A stretch of DNA of 14,340 nucleotides from JAUVZF01 sp964539385 (GTDB taxonomy: Bacteria; Planctomycetota; Phycisphaerae; FEN-1346): NCBI GenBank assembly GCA_964539385.1, contig CAZIJC010000117.1, forward strand, positions 1-14,340, written 5' to 3'. Below the pieces are notes generated by a model that was not told where the DNA came from, made no database searches, and worked only from the letters and a program-made list of their open reading frames with translations. The position numbers were made by a program, and so were the translations under genes. Every line of letters starts with the position of its first letter. Positions within the stretch are counted from its first letter, which is position 1. Positions 6,392 to 12,588 of the stretch are shown here, piece by piece.

Positions 6392-8725
6392 ATGGCGAAG
6401 CGGATAGGCCTGCTGTGTCTGGCCCTCTCGCTGGCGACCGCCGCGGGGTGCGACAGGAAGGTCGAGCCGCCGCCCGAGCCCGACGCCGCCGAATCCGAAC
6501 CCGCCCCACGCGCCTCCCCAGCGACCGGCGCTGCGAAAAGGACCGAAAGGCTCTTGAAGGCCATCCGCGCGGGTGACGCAGACGACGTGAAGCAAGCCAT
6601 CCGCAACGGGGCCGATCCGAAGGCGCCCGGGGCCTACGGTCGCACGCCGCTCCACGTGGCCGCCGGCGAAGGCAACCTGCCCCTTGTCAAACTCCTGATC
6701 GCCAAGAAGGCCAACGTCTTATCTGCCGACAAGGGGGGCAACACGGCGCTCCACCTTGCCGCCGCCAAGGGCCACAACGCCGTCGTCGAGTACCTCCTGG
6801 CTCGCCGTGCCGACATCAACGCCCGCGACAAGGTCGGCCGAACCCCGCTCCACGTGGCCATAAGCGCCGGACAGGGCAGCGTTGCCGCGCTGCTCATCGA
6901 GAGCGGCGCCGATACCAGGGCGAAAGACACCGAGGGGCTCACGCCGCTTCACCTTGCGGCCAAGAGGGGTGACCGGGCCGCCGTCGCACGCCTCATCGAA
7001 AAGGGCGCTGCGGTCAACGCCATCGCCCGCAGCGGCTGGACGCCCCTTCACTGCGCGGCCGGCGAAAACCGGACAGACGTGGTGAAACTGCTCCTGGACA
7101 AGGGTGCCCGCAAAGATGTCAAGGATCAGGATGATCGGACGCCCGTCCGCGTGGCGCTCGACGCGGGTCACGCCGACCTGATGGACCTCCTGGCCGACGA
7201 GCGGTTCAAGGTGGATGGTCGGTACAAGGATGGTTTGACGCCCCTGGCCAGCGCCATCGATTCCAACCAGGCCGACGTCGTCAAACGCCTGCTCGAGCAG
7301 GGCGCCAACCCCAACCTTCATCACCGCCGCGGTTTCTCGCCGCTCGACCAAGCCGTCATGAGGGGTAGCGGCACGATCGTGAGACTTCTCATCGAGCACG
7401 GCGCGGACGTCAACGGCAAGGGTAGCGCCCGCCACGCGATTCCGCCGTTGTGTCTGGCGGCAAGGGAACGGTCGGATCTGGTCAAGTTGCTCCTGGCGAA
7501 GGGCGCCGACGTCAACGTCCGCGACTCAAGCGGCGTCACGCCGTTGCACGTGGCGGCCGAGTTCAGCCACGGCGTCGCGAGATTGCTCATCGAGGAGGGC
7601 GCCGACGTCAAGGCTCGCGATGAAGACGGCCGCACCCCTCTTCACGTTGCGGCCGGTGCGCGGCGAAGCGACACCGCGTGGCTCCTGATCCAGAAGGGTG
7701 CCGACGTCAAGGCCAAGGACGCCGGCGGCGCCACACCCCTGTTCGACGCCGCTCGGTCCGGCGGCCGGGACATCGCCGAGAAACTCATCCAGCGCGGGGC
7801 CGACGCCAACGCGGTCAGTTACCCCGTCAAGCAGAGCCGCACGGGCCGCCATGTCCCTGGCGGCATGCCCAGCAGCACCCCGCTGCACGAGGCCGTATAT
7901 GTCGGCAGCCGAGAACTGGTGGAATTGCTTATCAATCACGGCGCCGACGTGAACCGTGCTGTGGAATGCGGGACGCCCCTCCACCTGGCCGCCCGATGGG
8001 GACATGCGAGCGTGGCCGAACTGCTGCTCGCCAAAGGCGCCAACCCCAACGCCGAAGCCAAGACGGGAACGCCTGTCCACGAGGCCGTTAACTGGAACCA
8101 CCACGACGTTCTGGCCCTGCTCCTGGCCAAGGGAGGCGACGCCAAACGCAAAGGACCCCGCGGATTCCCGCCCGTCTGCCTGGCCGCCCAGAACAGCCGC
8201 GATATGGTTCGCATGCTCCTCGACAACGGCGCCGATGTAAACGCCAAGTTTTGGCGCGGCACGCCGCTCATCATCGCGGCCGAGGCCGGGCGGGCGGACG
8301 TGGTCGAACTGCTCCTCGCCCGAGGCGCCGACCTGAAGCCCAGAGCCGGCGCCGAGCAGGCCATCCACAAGGCCGCCAAACGCGGATACCAGGACGTCGT
8401 CCGCAGGCTGCTCGAAACGGGCGCCGACGTGGGCGCCCAGGCCCCCGAGGGAACGCCCCTGCACATGGCTGCACGCAACGGGCACCGCAAGGTGGTCGAA
8501 CTGCTCCTCGCGCGAGGCGCCGACCCCAACGCCTCCGGCCCCCGCGGTACCCCCCTGCACGAGGCGGCACTGGGGGGCGACGCCGACATCGTCGGGCGCC
8601 TCCTTAACAAGGGCGCCGACGCCAACGCCGCGTTCCCGAACGTCGGCACGCCTCTTCAGGGCGCCGAGAGGGTCGGCCACGAGAAGGTGATCGAAATCCT
8701 CCGCAAACGCGCCCGCAAGCAGTAA
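6392..8725 (+). CDS. Large ankyrin-repeat lipoprotein (about 22 repeats)
   Basis: A 777-aa predicted lipoprotein. The signal sequence MAKRIGLLCLALSLATAAGC ends in the lipobox A-A-G-C (C20). A Pro/Glu/Ala-rich linker (about 21-50) follows, then ankyrin repeats almost to the C-terminus. I count about 22 units built on the TPLHxAAxxGxxxVVxLLLxxGADVNA consensus. The first eight are mostly canonical 33-residue units. Several later ones are 31-32 residues with a shortened beta-hairpin loop (for example NASGPRG before TPLH). The unit just before the TPLHEAVYVGS repeat (near residues 475-490) carries a Ser/Gly/Pro-rich loop of about 15 extra residues. Ankyrin solenoids bind proteins; the lipid anchor places this one at the periplasmic or outer face, so the partner is probably an envelope protein or a surface glycan enzyme. 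It follows the DUF5989 gene by 186 bases with its own ribosome-binding site, so operon membership is uncertain. No catalytic domain is visible. Confidence 0.93.
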   Translation: MAKRIGLLCLALSLATAAGCDRKVEPPPEPDAAESEPAPRASPATGAAKRTERLLKAIRAGDADDVKQAIRNGADPKAPGAYGRTPLHVAAGEGNLPLVKLLIAKKANVLSADKGGNTALHLAAAKGHNAVVEYLLARRADINARDKVGRTPLHVAISAGQGSVAALLIESGADTRAKDTEGLTPLHLAAKRGDRAAVARLIEKGAAVNAIARSGWTPLHCAAGENRTDVVKLLLDKGARKDVKDQDDRTPVRVALDAGHADLMDLLADERFKVDGRYKDGLTPLASAIDSNQADVVKRLLEQGANPNLHHRRGFSPLDQAVMRGSGTIVRLLIEHGADVNGKGSARHAIPPLCLAARERSDLVKLLLAKGADVNVRDSSGVTPLHVAAEFSHGVARLLIEEGADVKARDEDGRTPLHVAAGARRSDTAWLLIQKGADVKAKDAGGATPLFDAARSGGRDIAEKLIQRGADANAVSYPVKQSRTGRHVPGGMPSSTPLHEAVYVGSRELVELLINHGADVNRAVECGTPLHLAARWGHASVAELLLAKGANPNAEAKTGTPVHEAVNWNHHDVLALLLAKGGDAKRKGPRGFPPVCLAAQNSRDMVRMLLDNGADVNAKFWRGTPLIIAAEAGRADVVELLLARGADLKPRAGAEQAIHKAAKRGYQDVVRRLLETGADVGAQAPEGTPLHMAARNGHRKVVELLLARGADPNASGPRGTPLHEAALGGDADIVGRLLNKGADANAAFPNVGTPLQGAERVGHEKVIEILRKRARKQ

Positions 8726-8745
8726 CCCGCCGCCACGCCGACGGC

Positions 8746-10125
8746 CTACAGCGTCTCGGGCCTGCGCTGCACGTGGCCGAAAACCTCGTGGACCGTGGCG
8801 TCCATTTCCTCGTCGCTCATGGCGGGGACGCGGCCGGCCTCGTACAGCGATTGGATCCAATCGTTGATCCGGACGATGCGCGGGTCGTCCTTGGCAACGT
8901 CCTCGGGCAGGTCGTACCGTCGCTGGATCCAGCCCAGGACCCCTGCGACGCCGCTCTTGTCCGTGAGGCCGATCCGGATCGGCCGTCCCAGGATCGTGTT
9001 GGTGTCGAACGGGTTGTAGATCTCCTCGTTCTTCAGCAGTCCGTCGGCGTGGATGCCGGCCCGTGTCAGGTTGAAGTCGCGGCCGACCAAGGGGTAGCGC
9101 GGGTCGATGCTCTGGCCGATCTCGGCCCGGTAGTAGTCGGCCATCTCGGTGATGACCGAGTAATCGACGCCCTCGGTCTCGCCCCAGAGCATGGCGTGCT
9201 CGACGATGAGGCCCTCGATGGGCGGGTTGCCCGTCCGCTCGCCGATCGAGAGGAACGTGCCGTTGGCCGCGCAGCAACCGTGCAGCCAGGCCGTCGTGGC
9301 GTTGACGAGGACCTTGTGGAAATCGTTGTGCCCGTGCCACTCCAGCCACTCGGGCGGCACACCCGCCTCACGCCGCAGGCAGTAGACGACCTTGGCCACC
9401 GAGCGCGGCAGTTGTGCTCCCACGTACGGCACGCCGAAGCCGAGCGTGTCGCACATCCGGATCTTGACGGGCGCCTCGTACTGCTCGGCCAGCGACATCA
9501 ACTCCGCCACGAAGGGGGTAACGAACCCTTCGATGTCGGCCCGGGTGATGTCCTCCAGATGGCACCGCGGGACGATCCCCTCGTCAAGGGCCGCCTTGAC
9601 CGTGTCGAGGTACATCTCGAGGGCCTGCTTGCGGGTCCGCTGCAGTTTCAGGAAGATGTGGTAGTCGGAGCACGAGGTCAGGATGCCCGTTTCCTTCAGG
9701 CCGATCTCCTTGACCAATCTGAAGTCTTCCTTGACGGGTCGGATCCATCCCGTGACCTGCGGATACTCGTACCCGAGCGCCAGACACTTCTCGACCGCCT
9801 CGCGGTCCTTCCTGCTATAGAGGAAGAACTCGCTGGCCCGGACCAGGCCGCGCGGCCCGGCGAGCCGGTGCATGAACTTGTACAATGCGACGATCTGCTC
9901 GACCGTGTACGGCGCGCGGGCCTGCTGACCGTCGCGGAACGTCGTGTCGGTGATCCACGTTTCCTCGGGGATGAACGTCGGCACCCTCTCGTGCGTAAAC
10001 GAGATCTTCGGAAACCGGTCGTACGGGAAGATGTCGCGGTACAGGTTCGCCTCCGCGACGTCCTCGAGCCGGTGCGGCTTGAGGTCCGTGTAGAAGGACT
10101 GTGTATGAGGATCGAAGTGTAACAC
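8746..10125 (-). CDS. HMGL-like acyl-CoA-dependent synthase; possible Re-citrate synthase (homocitrate/isopropylmalate synthase family)
   Basis: A 459-aa member of the HMG-CoA-lyase-like/DRE-TIM metallolyase superfamily, which condenses acetyl-CoA with a 2-oxo acid. Motifs are the metal/catalytic strand WITDTTFRDGQQ (57-68; R64, D65), CHLEDITRAD (188-197, the counterpart of the family's EDATR), RMCDTLGFGVP (223-233), the metal ligands HGHND (264-268; H264, H266) and GERTGNPPIE (295-304). It lacks the C-terminal LeuA allosteric domain, as full-length LeuA is above 500 aa. It has about 50 residues before the first motif, containing FYTDLKPHRLEDV. That layout and length resemble the Re-citrate synthases of anaerobes such as Clostridium kluyveri; homocitrate or citramalate synthase are alternatives. 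The start is GTG 10125 with AAAGGAG 7 bases upstream, and a near-consensus promoter lies further upstream. It stands alone and converges on the ankyrin gene with only 20 bases between stop codons. Confidence 0.88.
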   Translation of the reverse strand: MLHFDPHTQSFYTDLKPHRLEDVAEANLYRDIFPYDRFPKISFTHERVPTFIPEETWITDTTFRDGQQARAPYTVEQIVALYKFMHRLAGPRGLVRASEFFLYSRKDREAVEKCLALGYEYPQVTGWIRPVKEDFRLVKEIGLKETGILTSCSDYHIFLKLQRTRKQALEMYLDTVKAALDEGIVPRCHLEDITRADIEGFVTPFVAELMSLAEQYEAPVKIRMCDTLGFGVPYVGAQLPRSVAKVVYCLRREAGVPPEWLEWHGHNDFHKVLVNATTAWLHGCCAANGTFLSIGERTGNPPIEGLIVEHAMLWGETEGVDYSVITEMADYYRAEIGQSIDPRYPLVGRDFNLTRAGIHADGLLKNEEIYNPFDTNTILGRPIRIGLTDKSGVAGVLGWIQRRYDLPEDVAKDDPRIVRINDWIQSLYEAGRVPAMSDEEMDATVHEVFGHVQRRPETL

Positions 10126-10509
10126 GTCGCGCTCCTTTCCGCTTCGCGTCCCGTCTCGGCCGACGGCCGGACATGCGGCACACTATCGAGAGCCGCAATT
10201 ATATCCACAAAGGCCTCGCCGTCAATCCCGGTGTGCTCTGGAGCCGTGCTTGAGGCCCGTCCGGACATCGCACTTTCTTCGCGTGGTCGGTGCCGGGCGC
10301 TTGAATGCGACAGGTTCTTCCCGCAACGGGGCACGTGCCTCCGAGGGCGTTTTTTTGTGTTGCGGCCGGGCGAGGACTCTCTATCCTATGACGCCAGGTG
10401 AGAGGTGGGGGATGCACGTCCGCCCTGCTTTCGGGAGAAAGACCGCTCGCCGCCGTGGAGGCGGGCTGTGGATACGGGCATTCGGTTAACCCAGGAAGGA
10501 GTATAGTCA
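10126..10509. other. Structured intergenic region between the divergent synthase and HU genes
   Basis: No gene is seen in these 384 bases. The left third is the leader and promoter of the minus-strand synthase. The rest is the upstream region of HU. It holds the perfect palindrome GGCACGTGCC (10330-10339), a weak 4-bp stem GCCT/GGGC (10337-10348) followed closely by seven Ts (10350-10356), and a flanking inverted repeat CCGCAAC/GTTGCGG (10321-10327 with 10359-10365). Further hairpins are CTTTC-GGGA-GAAAG (10428-10441) and CCGCC-GTGGA-GGCGG (10450-10464). A weak promoter candidate is TTGCGG (10360-10365), 16 bases before TATCCT (10382-10387). If that is right, HU has a structured leader of about 115 bases. 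Confidence 0.5.
10198..10225 (-). promoter_or_regulatory. Near-consensus sigma70 promoter of the HMGL-like synthase gene
   Basis: On the minus strand TTGACG (plus 10220-10225) and TATAAT (plus 10198-10203) are separated by 16 bases, matching 5/6 and 6/6 consensus positions. Predicted transcription starts near 10191, giving a leader of about 65 bases before the GTG. This is unusually good for GC-rich DNA and suggests strong, constitutive expression. Confidence 0.75.
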
Positions 10510-10788
10510 ATGGCGAAAGCAATGACGAAGTCGCAGGTGCTGGCCGCTCTGGCTGAGGGGTTGGCGATCAGCAAGAAGGACGCCGCACAGTTCGTCGAGA
10601 CCCTCGTGAACCTGGCCTACAAAGAGGCCCCGAACGGCTTCACGATCCCCGGCCTTGGGAAACTGGTCGTCGTCAACCGCAAGGCCCGCATGGGCCGCAA
10701 CCCGCAGACCGGCGAGCCACTTCACATCCCGGCCAAGACGGTCCTGAAGTTCCGCATCGCCAAGGCCGCCAAGGACGCTTGCCTGTAG
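10510..10788 (+). CDS. HU-family DNA-binding protein
   Basis: A 92-aa histone-like protein that binds and bends DNA as a dimer in the nucleoid. The N-terminal helical dimerisation part is MTKSQVLAALAEGLAISKKDAAQFVETLVNLAYKEA. The beta-arm region is FTIPGLGKLVVVNRKARMGRNPQTGEPLHIPAKTVLKFR, with the family signature G-R-N-P-x-T-G-E and a Pro at the arm tip (NPQTG); in HU and IHF a proline at the arm tip intercalates into DNA. The C-terminal helix is IAKAAKDA. It has a strong GGAAGGAG ribosome-binding site 8-9 bases before ATG 10510. The length is normal. A single-gene unit is likely, closed by the terminator at 10830-10859. HU and IHF cannot be told apart with certainty. Confidence 0.95.
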   Translation: MAKAMTKSQVLAALAEGLAISKKDAAQFVETLVNLAYKEAPNGFTIPGLGKLVVVNRKARMGRNPQTGEPLHIPAKTVLKFRIAKAAKDACL

Positions 10789-10829
10789 CGCAGGCTTTCC
10801 GCCGGCTCGACAATCGATCACCGCATACC

Positions 10830-10859
10830 AAGGGCCGACCGTCCGACGGGTCGGCCTTT
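10830..10859 (+). terminator. Intrinsic terminator after the HU gene
   Basis: GGCCGACC (10833-10840) pairs perfectly with GGTCGGCC (10849-10856) around an 8-base loop. The stem is extended by AAG on the left and TTT on the right, which also gives a short T-run. It lies 42 bases past the HU stop and before the promoter of the next genes, a typical terminator position. Confidence 0.75.
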
Positions 10860-10885
10860 GCCTCTGGGCCGCCGGCCGCGCGATG

Positions 10886-10913
10886 TTGACACCGCCACCC
10901 CGTGCGGTATGAT
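10886..10913 (+). promoter_or_regulatory. Near-consensus sigma70 promoter of the MNT/HEPN pair
   Basis: TTGACA (10886-10891) and TATGAT (10908-10913) are spaced by 16 bases, matching 6/6 and 5/6 consensus positions. Transcription would start near 10920, about 29 bases before the GTG start of the nucleotidyltransferase. A CAGGGA ribosome-binding site lies at 10935-10940. Confidence 0.8.
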
Positions 10914-10948
10914 GGATTACCGATGATGCATATCCAGGGAATACGGCC

Positions 10949-11269
10949 GTGAGCGTCAAGTTGCACGATATCCTGGCCGAACTGCGTCGCCGTTTTGAAA
11001 CCCTGTACGGTCCGCGCCTGGTTCGGATGGTCCTGTACGGGTCTCAGGCCCGCGGCGACGCCGAACCGGGTTCCGACATCGACGTTCTGGTCGTCTTGAA
11101 CGGAGAAGTCGATCCCTGCCGCGAGATCGACCGGACGCTCGACGACGTGGTGAACCTCTCCTTTGAGCATGACGTGGTGATCTCCTGTGTCTTCATGGAC
11201 GAGCACCGATTCCGGCACCGGAACGGCCCGCTCCTCCGGAACATCCGCCGGGAGGGTGTCGCGATATGA
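10949..11269 (+). CDS. Minimal nucleotidyltransferase (MNT), probable antitoxin partner of HEPN
   Basis: A 106-aa protein of the DNA polymerase beta-like minimal nucleotidyltransferase family. The signature LYGSQARGDAEPGSDIDVLVV (29-49) holds G31, S32 and the metal-binding D43 and D45; D75 in HDVVIS is the likely third carboxylate. All catalytic residues are present, so it is probably active. In characterised MntA-HepT systems the MNT protein adds AMP to the HEPN toxin and neutralises it; here that role is inferred from the adjacent HEPN gene. The start is GTG 10949, with CAGGGA about 8 bases upstream. The stop overlaps the HEPN start by four bases (ATGA), which implies translational coupling. 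Confidence 0.9.
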   Translation: MSVKLHDILAELRRRFETLYGPRLVRMVLYGSQARGDAEPGSDIDVLVVLNGEVDPCREIDRTLDDVVNLSFEHDVVISCVFMDEHRFRHRNGPLLRNIRREGVAI

Positions 11270-11670
11270 CGGAAGATCAGCGGGAACTCCTCAGGACCGC
11301 TCGCGAAAGCCTTGCCGCGGCGCGGCTGTTGCTGGAGTCGAGGTACTTCGGCTTCGCAGCGTCGCGTGCCTACTACGCCATGTTCTACGTGGCGGAGGCG
11401 TTCCTGGAGGGAGAGGAATTGGCCTTCTCAAAACACGCGGCGGTCATCGCTGCGTTCGGGAAGGAATTCGCGAAGAGCGGTAGAGTGGCCCCCGAGTTTC
11501 ACCGGTTTCTCACGAAGGCCTTTGAACTTCGCAGAGACGGCGACTATGGAGGGACCAACGCCGTATCCGAGGAAGATGCCAGGCAGACGCTGGACCACGC
11601 CGCCCGCTTTCTCGACCTCGCCGGGCGTCTCATCGGCCCTCTGCCCGATGAAGAACGAGACGAATCCTAG
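11266..11670 (+). CDS. HEPN domain protein, probable toxin partner of MNT
   Basis: A 134-aa all-alpha HEPN protein (PF05168-type). HEPN proteins are often ribonucleases, found in toxin-antitoxin and phage-defence modules. Visible elements are the N-terminal helix LLRTARESLAAARLLLESRYFGFAAS, the core helix SRAYYAMFYVAEAFL (33-47), then FSKHAAVIAAFGKEF (54-68) and a C-terminal helix rich in Ala/Leu. In many family members the core helix reads R-x6-H; here R34 is kept but the His position is Tyr41 (YAMFYVA), a variant I believe is common in this subfamily. RNase activity through the classical R-x4-6-H motif is therefore uncertain. The ATG overlaps the MNT stop by four bases, so the two are co-translated. 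It ends 21 bases before the convergent DUF1080 gene, with no terminator seen between them. Confidence 0.88.
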   Translation: MTEDQRELLRTARESLAAARLLLESRYFGFAASRAYYAMFYVAEAFLEGEELAFSKHAAVIAAFGKEFAKSGRVAPEFHRFLTKAFELRRDGDYGGTNAVSEEDARQTLDHAARFLDLAGRLIGPLPDEERDES

Positions 11671-11691
11671 AGCGGCCCGCGACCTATAAAC

Positions 11692-12357
11692 CTATCCTCG
11701 TGTGTCCACCCGCCGCAGGATGATGTCCCGCAGCGCACCGCCCGTGCGCCACGTCGCAACGCCGAACGGGCGGCAGGGCTCGACCTCCAGCCAGATGCCG
11801 AACGTGTGGCCGCCGCGCTGCTGGTCGATAACCTTCCGGCCGTCGATGAACGCCTCGATACGCTCGCCGGTCACGCGCAGCCGCAGACGGTACCACCGGT
11901 TCGACTCGAACGTCATGAAGCGGGTGGTGGCGTTTTCGGCGGCGATGTAGGCATCCACATTCGAGAGGCCGACGACCGTGCCGCCGAAGCCGCCGACGAT
12001 CCACGTGCAGTGTGACGAGCCCACCGGAAACGTCATGCCGCAGAAGAAGTCGTCGCCACTCGTGCGCATCGCGTCGAGTTCCACCTCGTAGTTCGTCGTG
12101 GGGAACTCGCCTGCCCAAGCGATGCCGGTCTGGTCGTCGCCCGCCTCAAGGTGCAGGGCGCCGCCGGCCACGTGGACCTTGCCGTGCTTCTCGAAGAACC
12201 CGTCCGCCGGCGCCGTCCAGCCGGTGAGGTCGCGGCCGTTGAAGAGACGGACGGCGCCCGGCTCGAGCCGCTCGTCGGCCGGCGGCTGCGCGCAGCCTGT
12301 CACCATCCCGGCCGCAAACAGACACGCAACCAGCCGTATGGGCTTGTGTTTTGCCAT
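11692..12357 (-). CDS. DUF1080 (3-keto-disaccharide hydrolase domain) lipoprotein
   Basis: A 221-aa predicted lipoprotein. The signal MAKHKPIRLVACLFAAGMVTGC has the lipobox V-T-G-C (C22). The mature part starts with VRLFNGRDLTGWTAP (36-50), the characteristic opening of DUF1080, a concanavalin-like beta-sandwich domain. GALHL (66-70), NYEVELDAMR (89-98), WYRLRLRVTGERIEAFIDGRKVID (155-178) and a closing GALRDIILRRV follow, which is the usual strand order. Some DUF1080 members hydrolyse 3-keto-disaccharides; others are only presumed sugar-binding. ATG 12357 is chosen because it begins the signal peptide and has GGAGG 5 bases upstream; the frame is open 22 codons further but those are not signal-like. 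It is divergent from a Gfo/Idh/MocA-type sugar oxidoreductase, a partner family for 3-keto-sugar metabolism, which supports a shared pathway. Confidence 0.88.
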   Translation of the reverse strand: MAKHKPIRLVACLFAAGMVTGCAQPPADERLEPGAVRLFNGRDLTGWTAPADGFFEKHGKVHVAGGALHLEAGDDQTGIAWAGEFPTTNYEVELDAMRTSGDDFFCGMTFPVGSSHCTWIVGGFGGTVVGLSNVDAYIAAENATTRFMTFESNRWYRLRLRVTGERIEAFIDGRKVIDQQRGGHTFGIWLEVEPCRPFGVATWRTGGALRDIILRRVDTRG

Positions 12358-12452
12358 GTTGCCTCCGCGCGGCCGCCCGTGTCGAACCCGTCCGGTCGCC
12401 GTCGCCGCGTTGCTCTCAGGCACCGCTCTCTATTGAACCATGCGAGTCCTCT

Positions 12453-12559
12453 CCCTGCAATCACGGGTCGGGCGGTTTTTCCCGGAGAACGATTGAAGCC
12501 CCCTCGCCCATGAGGTAGAGTGCCGCGCCGAACGGTCGAGCCGCGACCCGATTGCAGGG
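12453..12559. promoter_or_regulatory. Inverted repeat GATTGCAGGG flanking the divergent promoters
   Basis: CCCTGCAATC at 12453-12462 is the exact reverse complement of GATTGCAGGG at 12550-12559. Both arms extend inward by a further six matching bases (GGGTCG at 12465-12470, with CGACCC at 12544-12549), the left arm having two extra bases. The arms are about 80 bases apart. Each points toward the gene on its side, and they flank the candidate promoter of the oxidoreductase. They may be operator sites for one regulator. Confidence 0.45.
12493..12521 (+). promoter_or_regulatory. Candidate promoter for the oxidoreductase fusion gene
   Basis: TTGAAG (12493-12498) and TAGAGT (12516-12521) are 17 bases apart, each matching consensus at 4/6. 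Transcription would start near 12528, giving a leader of about 60 bases that includes the right arm of the inverted repeat. Confidence 0.4.
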
Positions 12560-12588
12560 AAGCGACACAACAGGAGAGAGCCGAACCG

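Noticed and set aside
6392..8725. CRISPR-like or tandem DNA repeat array
   Set aside because: The periodicity of about 96-99 bases is explained by in-frame ankyrin units with diverged DNA.
8726..8745. Terminator between the convergent ankyrin and synthase genes
   Set aside because: The 20 bases between the stop codons hold no usable stem plus T-run.
7526..9349. 607-codon minus-strand open frame spanning the ankyrin gene and the synthase
   Set aside because: It runs antisense to ankyrin repeats and out of frame with the synthase; its repeats are only the reverse translation of the ankyrin units.
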